Of a stretch of DNA of 64,000 nucleotides, positions 47,277 to 56,691 are shown in pieces; the first letter of the stretch is position 1, and each line of letters starts with the position of its first letter. Source of the stretch: Gnetum montanum (taxonomy: Eukaryota; Streptophyta; Gnetopsida; Gnetales; Gnetaceae). The stretch covers positions 215,653 through 279,652 of the forward strand of contig MNCI01004755.1 of the NCBI GenBank assembly GCA_015680685.1. The letters are read 5' to 3'. The position numbers were made by a program, and so were the translations under genes. The notes below the pieces were generated by a model that was not told where the DNA came from, searched no databases, and saw only the letters and a program-made list of their open reading frames with translations.

Positions 47277-47790
47277 AGTAGTCCTGCCATCACGACTTAA
47301 AACTGATACTACAGAGTAGTCCTGGCATCATGACTTAAAACTGAGACCATAGAGTAGTCCTGGCATCATGACTTAAAACTGAGACCATAGAGTAGTCCTG
47401 GCATCATGACTTAAAACTGCTACCATAGAGTAGTCCTGGCATCATGACTTAAAACTGATACCATAGAGCAGTCCTGGCATCATGACTTAAAACTGCTACC
47501 ATAGAGTAGTCCTGGCATCATGACTTAAAACTGATACCATAGAGTAGTCCTGGCATCATGACTTAGAACTAATACCATAGAGCTCTGTCCGGTATGACAC
47601 TAAATTGCTACATCCGTCCACCATGACATGAAACTAGCATCTAGAGTCCACTAAGACTATAAACTAGTCTGCCTCTTCACAGTCCGCTATGACTATAAAC
47701 TAGCAGTGCATCGTCTGCTACGACGCTAAACTGGCACCGTCTAAGGGGTTATGATGCGAAATTAATCCACAACAGTCTACTAAGACTATA
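47277..47790 (+). repeat. 38-bp tandem array plus irregular related units in B 3' region
   Basis: Eight head-to-tail 38-bp units (AGTAGTCCTGGCATCATGAC plus TTAAAACTGATACCATAG) fill 47,277-47,580 exactly. 47,581-47,790 continues with looser GTCCGCTATGACTATAAACT units, the reverse complement of units in the A array at 26,286-26,637. There are no spacers, so this is not CRISPR-like. Confidence 0.9.
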
Positions 47791-48908
47791 AACTGGTGAC
47801 ATCATTAACAACCAGGAAAAAATTGAAAAGATGTGTCGCTACAATGGGTTGTTCATGTTCCACAAAGACTTGTTGCATGATTCATCCCATGGGCCCTAAT
47901 GAAGCTAATGTTATTCATGATTCTATCTTCTTTGAAAATTGCACATGGTGACTCCATCTCCTTGTTTAAAGTGTTTAGCTGACTATTTCATTTGTGGTTT
48001 TCTTGTCTTCTTAGAGTTGTATTTGCAGGGTGACACCTTTGAGGTGTTCGTGCATAGATGCACTTCACTCATGACGACAAGGTATCACATTTTTCCTGAT
48101 GCACGTGACTGGGTTAATCAATCCGTTCATAAGTACATTCCCGACTTCTGACACATTCCCTATTCCCCATCATGCTCCCTTATCCTATTCGATTACATCC
48201 CCCTTGATACATTCCACTCATCTCAAAACTCTTGATACACTGTTGCACACTGTAACTCCCTAAGCATTCACAACGCAAAACACAGTACACAATGCATGAC
48301 ATAAAATGCAAGTGCTCAAACATGAGCATAGCACTAAAAGTAAGCTCTTTTAAAGAGAAAAAGAAAAAAAAAGATAAAAAAAAATAAATAAGAAAAAAAA
48401 TAAAAAGGAAAAAGAACAAAAAAGGGTCAAAGAGCAAAAAGCACGGAAAAGGTCTTCATGACCCCATCAACATCACAAACCATGGATTGTTGGCTCTTCT
48501 CATACAAGCCCTAGGCAAGAAGGCAATTGTCTTGAAAAATAGTTACACTCATGTCTCAAAGAGACCATGTTGCACATCATCGCATGGCTTTGGCTATTTA
48601 TAATGGGCCCTGCAAATACTCTATAAGAGTTCCATTCCTCCAAAGAATGCACCTCCTATGTCTTGGTTCTGAGTATGCTGAAAACTCGGCTGTTGACAAG
48701 GACCAATGACATAACTTGTTCACAAGAGAGCATTCCTCTCCCACAAATCCCAAAAGCAATTTTCACCCATGACCAACTCCTGGCTTCCTTGGTTACAACC
48801 GATTCCCTTGCATCTTGAACCACACTCCCTCAATCCCATGTACTCTTGAAAATGGTGCGATGACATCCAACCAAGGGTTGACGGTTAATGTTTGGTACTT
48901 GGTCGTTC
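47791..48908 (+). other. Element B 3' untranslated region
   Basis: No protein domain was recognised. An A-rich run with AAAAGAAAAAA words spans 48,355-48,425. Short open frames on either strand lack any family motif. Confidence 0.5.
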
Positions 48909-48989
48909 ATGGTGTCTTGCACTTCTTTGTCGACGCCTCTTGGGTGGATTCCTCTAGATGTCAACAAAGAGGGGCCAATGAAACACCAC
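48909..48989. promoter_or_regulatory. Inverted repeat at the PPT/3' LTR junction of B
   Basis: CTTTGTCGAC (48,925-48,934) pairs with GTCAACAAAG (48,960-48,969), and an outer ATGGTGT at 48,909 pairs with ACACCA in the LTR start. The purine run AAAGAGGGG before the LTR at 48,979 is the PPT. Same layout as at 24,926-24,990 in A. Confidence 0.7.
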
Positions 48990-50865
48990 TAATTTTGGCC
49001 TAACACTTTGAAACAAGAACAACTCAAGCCCTTTCAAGCATTCGGGAGGTAAAATTTGACTAAGACATGAAACTTAAGTCTAGGTTGCTCAAGCCAGCTT
49101 GATCACACTGTTAAGCTAGCTTGCCCTCAGCGTGAGTAGCTCCAACAGTTTTAAAATCAAATAAAAAGTGGTCCAAATCTGAGGGTGCAAGCGATCCTCA
49201 AGAGCTGATGATGTCCAATCCAAGTCTCAGCATCGAGGAGTCCAAATTTTAAGCCAAACTACACAGTTTTTTGCAAGTCACGTTGGGTAGTCATGCTAGG
49301 CGTGACCACAACGTGACCAACTTTAAGAGCCTTAAAATAGGCTTAAAACAGCCTCAAAACAGCATCAAAATGGTTTGATTTTGAAGGGACAAGTCACCCT
49401 CAAGGTCCATTAATAATTTCTCTAAGTTTCAGCTTCCAAAACTTTAGATTTTAGCTCCAAAAATGCTCATTTTTGCCACTGACGCCCAGGTCATGTTGGC
49501 AGCGTGAGTCCAGCATGACCAACTTTCAGAAAATTCTAGAAAATTCTAAAAAATTCTTAGCATCAGAAAATTTTAGAGAATTCCACAAAATTTCAAAAAA
49601 TTCTCAGCATCAAAAAATTCTAGAAAATGGCAGAAAATTCCAAAAAATTCTCAGCTTCTAGAAAATTCCAGAAAACTCAGGGACAAAGAAGTTTCAAGCA
49701 AGATGGGTCAAATTTTCCTTGTACATTTCATTGTAAATCTTCATTTGTGGGCTAGTCAGGCCCTCATTTCTAAATTAAATGTACTTTCATGGGCTTGAAT
49801 AACCCATAAATTGTAAAATGCAATGTACTTGGTCAAGAATGTAGCTTGCTAACACACATCCAACTTGTGCACAACTATTCGACACAAATCCAACTCGTGC
49901 ACAACTATCCAACACACATCCAACTCTCCCCAACAGGCATCCAACTCATGCACAAATATCCAACACAAATCCAACTTGTGCACAACTATCCAACACACAT
50001 CCAACTCTCGCCAACATACATCCAACTCATGCACAACTATCTGACACAAATCCAACTCGTGCACAACTATCCAACACACATCCAACTCTCGCCAACACAC
50101 ATCCAACCTAAGCACAATTGTCCATTGGACACATGTCACTAGATCTACTTTCCTCTCATCTCTCAGCCATTTATTCCATTCTTGAATTTCGTGCCCAAGC
50201 TCGGCCCAACCCTATAAATACCCTGTCAATTCACATAAACGAGGGAGGCAAAAAATTGGAGAGAGTGACAATTTTGAGAGAGGACAGAACTTGCAATCTT
50301 TGGACACTTGGCACTCCTGACTGTTGGCATCCAAGCATTTCTCACATTCATCACATCACATCATCACATCATCACGTTATCACATTACATCACCCTGGAG
50401 CTAGGCATTTGACCTACCATCTACATGCAGCTACGCTTTGACCGGTGCACATCTTTTCTAAGTAATACATTATTTCTGTTTTGCCAACCAAACATTATTT
50501 CCATTTTCTATTTCATGTTCTATTTTTACATTCTATTTACATTTTTTCTTACATTCAGTTTACATGTTCAGTTTAGTTTACATCTTGTTTACACCTTACG
50601 TTTACATTTATGTCTTATGGCTCATGTTTACATTTTATGCACTTTTACACATTTTAAGACATTGTTTACGACAACCTCAATGCTAGCTGTAGCTTATGCT
50701 TGGGGAAGTCCTTGGTTGATTTGCATGCAGACCATCCAAGGCACTCTACCTTCGTTTACTTTTCTAGCTTGCCCTCGTGCGAAGGCAGGGTTAGCTGTGG
50801 CTGCCCGACGATCTTTCGGTGTCTGTTTCTCTTCAAATCTTACATCGACGATTTAGGTCAGTACA
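48979..50865 (+). repeat. Element B 3' LTR
   Basis: 1,887 bp, starting TGAAACACCACTAA and ending GGTCAGTACA. TATAAATA is at 50,213-50,220. The internal CACATCCAACT array lies at 49,850-50,120. Followed by the CCATG duplication at 50,866-50,870. Confidence 0.9.
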
Positions 50866-50873
50866 CCATGTAG

Positions 50874-52015
50874 TAGATACAACTGTTGATACTTTTTGCC
50901 CTTCTTTGATCTATCTACAACCGTGGACCGAGACCCCCAACAAATTCACTTTTATGGAGGGGGTGGTCGATGACATGATTGATTGTCTAAAGTAGATTGA
51001 CCCGGAAGTGGGTAAGTTAAAGTTGCTACGTTAGGCTTCCTATATTGTTACATTTTTGCTATGTCACTATGAATAATGCTCTTCTGTGTGCGGTTGGTAG
51101 CCTCTTGCCTCAAGTGGAATCCTAAGCAAGCAGTTGAGGTCGATGTTGTGCCCAAATTCCCACAAGAGGTAACTAAAGTACCTTGTCACATATACGACGA
51201 AGCAAGAAAATGTGCATTGTACTTGGCATGCTCCCTGTGGGAATGTAGGTGTGTGAACGAAGACCTTTGCAAACGAGTGCAAAGGCTCGAGAAGGAGAAG
51301 GCTAATCTAACTGCTGAGGTGGGGGATCTCCAATCTAGAAATGAATTCTTGTTGGCCCAGGACACTAACGATGGCAGTTGGTGCACGACCGTCATTGACT
51401 ATGCAAGATATTGGATGATCGTGTGATGCAACAATGAAGCCATGCACAAAATAATTGAACGGTGCATGCAAATGGACCTTCTAGCTTAGAAGAACCAAGA
51501 TTGAAAGGATTATAGTGCAAAGGTTTATGAGTGGGGGCAAGCATAGAAGAATCAAAAACACATGTATAAACTGGAACATGCCATTATTGGTGCTTTTGGG
51601 GCTTATGACAGGTTCATGCAACAAGTGATAGTTAGTGAATCTCCCAAAAGGGAGATGACTTTTCCCTCGGTGAGACTACCACTACCACCTTTTCTCCAGG
51701 ATCACTGAGATGGAAAGCCATAGAAAAGGAGAAAGTTTCAGCAAACGTTGATTTGGGAGATAGGAATTGGCCTGACATTACTGAGGAGGAGATCTTGCAA
51801 CGCCTTGCAACCAGCATGGATCGGATACCCCCCGAAACAGATGTGGGGCCGTCTCAAGTTAGTCATCATTTTTTATTTATGATGTGATAATTTATTTTAT
51901 ATAAGTATTTTTTGTAGCTCTAATAGATTGTTTTATTTTCTTTATTATGTAGGATCCAAATGAAAATGTAGGACCCACTAAGGCAGGGGATGGTGATGTA
52001 GGCGAAGACTCATAG
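50874..52015 (+). pseudogene. Antisense gene G, 3' exons
   Basis: Exons 50,874-51,011, 51,101-51,857 and 51,953-52,015. The first reads DTTVDTF and later FTFMEGVVDDMIDCL. Its split Ala codon is restored across the GTAAGTT to TTGGTAG intron. The second carries a coiled coil (CKRVQRLEKEKANLTAEVGD) and ends ITEEEILQRLATSMDRIPPE then TDVGPSQ, with one frameshift near 51,700. The third (DPNENVGPTKAGDGDVGEDS) joins in phase 0 and ends in TAG. Stops include TGA at 51,424 and TGA near 51,510 where copy 1 has TGG. Element B landed four bases before the first exon, at the splice acceptor. No family is recognised. Confidence 0.72.
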
Positions 52016-52199
52016 CGTAGCGGCAAAGAGTTTTATTCTTGTCTTTGGATTCTAAAAAAAAAAAGTTTGTAAACCTTATTGATTAATATTTTGAATGAAG
52101 TATGGAATATAAAAAGATTTATTTCATTTTGGTTAGTGTGTTGTATTTTTTTTAGTCTATTCTTTGTCTCTTTTTTTATTAATTAATTAAGCTCCCTGG

Positions 52200-52485
52200 G
52201 AGCATCTCGTTTTAGTTTTAGGCCATTTCAAGCTGTAACAATAGTTTAAGGCCATTCTGGGCCATCGCTAGTTTTAGGCCATTTCAAGCCATTGCAAGTT
52301 TTAGGCCTTTTTGAGCCGTTGGTAGTTTTAGGCCATTTTGAGCTATTGCTAGTTTTAGGCCTTTTTGGGCCATTGGTAGTTTTAGGAAATTTTGGGCCAT
52401 TGGTAGTTTTAGATCATTTTGGGCCATTGGATGATGGTAAAGAAATATTTTTCTAGTTTTAGGTCTTAGCAGGCCGTTTCGTGAT
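52200..52485 (+). repeat. AGTTTTAGGCC array, copy 2
   Basis: About nine units of 28-30 bp, AGTTTTAGGCCATTTTGRGC plus CATTG. Lies between gene G and the A protease, in antisense to A. Confidence 0.85.
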
Positions 52486-52569
52486 GTAAACAGTAGGTTT
52501 AATGTGAACGATTTAAAAAATAAGGCAAACGTTAATGTAAACGAACAAATATGAAGCAAACAATGTGAA

Positions 52570-53290
52570 GAATGAACGTATGGTTGATGTAAGTGGGGAT
52601 CATGTTGGAAGCAGTGCAGTAGTTACGCTAACACAAGTAACGATCATTCTCACAGCTGCTTCCTAACCCAACATGAGCTTAGTGATGCATAAGGCCAAGG
52701 GTCTTTGTTGTGGTATTCTTCTATATTATTATCTACCACTTGAAAAGGTAACTTGGCCCACGTAGTTTAATTTCTTGAGCTGACATTTTGGGCCAGCTCA
52801 TTAGCTAAACAAGTAGCTTCAGTGGGGATAGGTGCTTCATTTTCAGAGGTTATTACTTCCAAACCATGTTCCATGTCAACATTGTTTATTGCTTGGGTGG
52901 CCACTTTGTCACCATAGATTACCACCTCCTTGCCCGCATAAGGTAGGTGGATCTCTTGATGTATGGGTAAAGTGATGACCTTGATTTGGGCTAACCACGA
53001 CTTCCCCAAGATCAAGTTAAAACTAGGCATCTCTTCTACCATGATGAATGTTGCACTTGTAGGGAACTAGTTCCCTACCACAAAGTTGATGTGGATAGTC
53101 CTCTTTACCACTACCCATGCTCCATTGAACAACTTTAGACACGAGGTTGTTGTGGGTTTCATTTGATCAACCAAGCCTAGTTTGTCCACTATGGGAAATG
53201 GGATGACATATGTAGCAGCCCCGTCATCAACATATACTCTTCAGATCTTGTGCTAACTGACTTGAATTGTGATGACCAAGGGTGATGTTG
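52570..53290 (-). pseudogene. pro: Element A aspartic protease region
   Basis: Minus strand. The active-site text VYVDDGAAT lies near 53,240-53,213, with Asp-Asp-Gly where Asp-Ser/Thr-Gly is usual, as in B. SFNLILGKSWLAQIK (53,030 down) is the ILG-type motif, followed by HQEIHLPYAGKEVVIYGD. The segment from 53,042 down to 52,767 is open; upstream of it are stops. The end fades toward 52,570 before the array. Confidence 0.78.
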
Positions 53291-53299
53291 TCACCCAGC

Positions 53300-56200
53300 C
53301 CTTCTTAGGGTAGTTCTTAATGGACTCATCATGGAATGTCAACTAAGCTGGCCATGGTCCTTCGAGTGTAGAAGGAAGCATAACCACATGGATTGCTTTC
53401 TCCTTCGCTCTGTTTTCATCAACTAGTATCGACATTAACATGCAAACTAAGGCCTCGTGGTGTGTAGTGGAGGTCATTACCAAGTCATATAGGCTTAAGG
53501 TTGTATTCTTTTTTTAGAGCCTGTTTACTTGGGTAAGGGTGTTTAGAAGGTCCTATCCACTTTCTTGTTGTTTATTGTCCTTCTCTTCCTCCATTCTTCC
53601 TAGGAGACGAATCTCTCAGGGAGGAGCAATTTCAAGTTTGAGGCTGGACCTTCTTGGACGAGATGGTGATGATTGTGGGTGCGTAGCAACGTCAACTATT
53701 GATGATGAGGGGGGTGTAGGCATGAAGGACAATGGGGTAGGCTTGGGAGGACTTGATGCGGTACATTCCTTGACTGTCTTGTCCAACAGACACTCTTTCC
53801 CCTTTTTTGAATAGGGAGGCTGTGGGGCTGTTTTAGATTAGATCTGTGTGGTGGGGGCATTTGAGGGTTTCAACTCCCTGATGATAAATAGTGTTTATGG
53901 TGTTAGCGTGGGTGGTGACATAGTTTTGAACATGAAGGGTGCAACGGCAGATGTCTGAGGGGGAGCCTTGAGGATGAATGGTTGTTGTGCCATATTTTTT
54001 GTTGTTGTTGGTGTCGCTACGCTATGTTGAGGCACACGAACCACAAACTGCTGCTGTGGTGGTTCTTGGTTACTGTCGAGACCAATTGTATTGATGACAT
54101 ACCCTGCATTGTTGGCATTGAGGGGTTCCTTGTAGATGTGCATGGATTGATTTTCAGGGTGGATAGGGTTTCTTTCATCCAGAACCAACTTTCCCTGATC
54201 AATCATCCATTGGATGTCATCTTTTAATGTTAGACAGTAATCTGTGTCATGACCAAAAAGTTGATGGTAGTCACAGAACTGTTCCAGTCAGAAGTTCTTA
54301 GGATTTGACGACTGGTTGGGCGTAGCCGAGGGGTTTCTAAGAAGTTTGCAATACCGTTGATGCTGTTTGGTTACCTTCTCTAACATTCACTTATGTTGAA
54401 TATACCCAGCCCCCAATAATTTCTTTAGAAGTTCTGAAGGCTTGATGGGTAGACGGGTGTATTTGGAGTGGTCTTTACACTTGAAGTTGGGTTTAGGCTG
54501 GGTTGATGCCTCTAGTGTTGATGTTGAGGGTTGAGCAGCGTTATTTAAGCTAGGTGTGGGGTTAGTTGACATTATGGTTGCCTTTTTGTTGTTGTTGTTG
54601 CTGGGTTTGGCCTCGTTTGCTATGGCGGCCACCATGGCTATCGTGGCCTTGCCCTTCTCTTTTTCTTTTTTGATGTATGCATTTTTGTACGCAACATAGG
54701 CCGACTCTTTACTAGCTTCGGCCACGTCTTGGATGCTCTTTGTCTGGGTGAAGGCTTGACTAAGAGAGCATGGGGCTAGGTAGTATAATTTTGACTTAAT
54801 AAAGTCATTTACTAGCCCCTTGAAGATAGCCAATAGATGGGCCTCCATGATAGGTTCACAAATGTCATTTAGGGTAGCGCTCCACTACTGTATAAAATTT
54901 TGCACCAACTCCAGCGGGTCTTGCTTGACGCTCATCAACTAATCCAATGTAAGTTTTGGCTTTAAGTTATACTTGAAGTAGGTCACAAACTGAGTTAGCA
55001 GCTTCTATAGAGTTGAGATGGAGGTGTGTGGGAGTGCATGGTACTAGTCTAAAGCTTTGCCCATCAGAGACATAGCAAAGACACAGATAATAGTGTGCGG
55101 CCACTGCTGCAACAACAAAGATTTGGATCTAAATGTGACTAGATGTGCATTGGGATCACACTCCCTGTTGTATTTTGTGAATTGGGGGAGTGACATCCTA
55201 GGGGGTAACGTGAGCATAGGAATGGCCATGCTGATGGGATCGTCATGATAGAAATCCATGACCTACCATGTATTAGAACTGATGGATTTGAGACATTTAA
55301 TCTCTTCAATGAGGATCTGGATAAGTTGAAATGCTTGGTCCAGACCTGGGGATGATGTAGATGGTTGTGGGGTTGTAGGGGCAACCATTGTTGGTGGCAT
55401 TATAAGGGTAGCATCCTGGCTCATAGGGGGTACTATTGGGGCTGCTCCTATAAAGGGTGTTGCCTATGTGGTCCACCACCTAGTGGGTGGTGCTATTGAA
55501 GTGACGACTGCTAGTGGTGCTGTAGGATTAGTCACTTGCATGACTGATGGGGTAGACAATAGCCCCACACTTGGTTGTACAATTTGCGGGACTTGGTATG
55601 CTTGATGGTAAATGTAGTATGAGATATGAGAGGATTGCAAAATAGGGAGAGAAGTGATCAAGGCCCACCACATGATTGGGGGCAGGGCTATTGCTAATGG
55701 TAGGATAGGTGTAGATGATGGAATGGTAGTGGGAACTCCATGCAGCTGTGAGGTAGGCAAAGTATGCACGTACGAAAATGTAGCTGTGACTGGTGTTTGG
55801 TATGATGAAAAGATAGAGTGAGGAGGGAGAGTGCCTGGGAATGAAATTGAAGGAACGATGTGTTGGTACGCTGAGGGTACGAGATGGCTACCCATGGCTG
55901 ATGAAACTATAGGTTATGGTGGAGTCGTGGTAATCATAAAAGGGGTGGACGCAAAAAGCAGGTTTGACTGGAAGATTGCAGTGGGAGGGATAGTTGTAGG
56001 GTAAGTCTAGCCACCACCCTCAGATTGGGATTTTAGGCCTTCTTGTCCATCTTGGAATGCTTCATAGTAATGGGATGCTGTGTCCTGCTATTCCCTAGAC
56101 CTACTCATTTGTATGAGTTGGTTCAGGACCCATTGATACGATTCGGTCAACGGGATAACGATATTAGGGGTGGGGATAAATTCCCTCTCATTCGGATGAA

Positions 56201-56640
56201 AGAACTTAAAGTTACGTTTATCTTTGAGTTCTCAGCGATCCAAGGGTAGATTTTCTTTGATCTTTGCATAGAGGAAGTCATAATTCTCTGTGTCTTGCAC
56301 CAATAACTCAAGTGATAGATGTTGGATCCTAAGAGACTAGCGTGGTGCTAGCACTGGGCTAGGTGGTCACTCGGCACCTACGATGCTTTGAGTCAAGAAC
56401 GGAACCTTAAGGTTCAAGTTGGGAACTGTGGTTGTTGGTGGAATCATTTTGCATGATTAAAGGAAAGTCACAAATGAGAAACATAGAAATCAATAGGTGA
56501 TTGGAGGCTTTTTATCCTACTAGGTTCCAAAGGACTCATTGTCGTGACCAATCTACACCACACAATGTGTAAACAACCACGAGGGTGTCATGTTTATGCT
56601 AGTGGGTGATTGGGTAGAGATAGTGTGTAGGACTACCCGA
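53300..56640 (-). pseudogene. gag: Element A gag
   Basis: Minus strand. Pro/Ser/Thr-rich N-terminal region (55,895-55,464), then MSLPQFTKYN and FAMSLMGKALD near 55,190-55,050, the Retrotrans_gag core, then SKLYYLAPCSLSQAFTQTKS near 54,790. A Lys/Asn linker is followed by the zinc motif CDYHQLFGHDTDYC near 54,290-54,240 with all four ligands, and the C-terminal MIDQGKLVLDERNPIHPENQ (54,206 down). Same layout as B gag with moderate sequence similarity. Broken by several stops and a frame change near 54,850. Confidence 0.8.
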
Positions 56641-56664
56641 AGGATGTAGAAAGGGCATCGAAAA

Positions 56665-56691
56665 GGCCCTCCTTCTAGCACCAAAAACTAT
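56665..56691 (-). other. Element A primer-binding site region
   Basis: Reading minus from the 5' LTR edge: ATAGTTTT then TGGTGCTAGAAGGAGGG. TGG plus a run ending GGAGGG has the form of a tRNA 3'-end complement. The tRNA is not identified. B shares the GTGCTAGAAGGAGGG part. Confidence 0.65.

Larger units (their letters stand above)
34193..50865 (+). mobile_element. Element B: gag-pro-only (non-autonomous) Tat-like LTR retrotransposon, nested in A
   Basis: Bounded by LTRs of 1,790 bp (34,193-35,982) and 1,887 bp (48,979-50,865) that start TGAAACACCACTAA, with a perfect CCATG target-site duplication. The PBS region (GTGCTAGAAGGAGGG) is shared with A. One long gag-pro frame is present, but no RT, RNase H or integrase was found. 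Without the internal duplicated copy (37,398-44,066) B would be about 10 kb. It probably arose from an A-like element by loss of pol and the antisense gene, and would have needed A-like enzymes to move. Such pol-less elements with gag resemble TR-GAG elements. Confidence 0.85.
44069..54753 (+). repeat. Tandem duplication copy 2 (full length)
   Basis: Begins CATCCCATAATCTC like 37,398 and ends GGGTGAAG like 44,066. Holds B gag-pro, B 3' region, B 3' LTR, the CCATG duplication, gene G 3' exons, the AGTTTTAGGCC array, and A pro with part of A gag. Confidence 0.85.

Noticed and set aside
47277-47580. CRISPR-like array
   Set aside because: Direct contiguous repeats without spacers, inside a plant retrotransposon.
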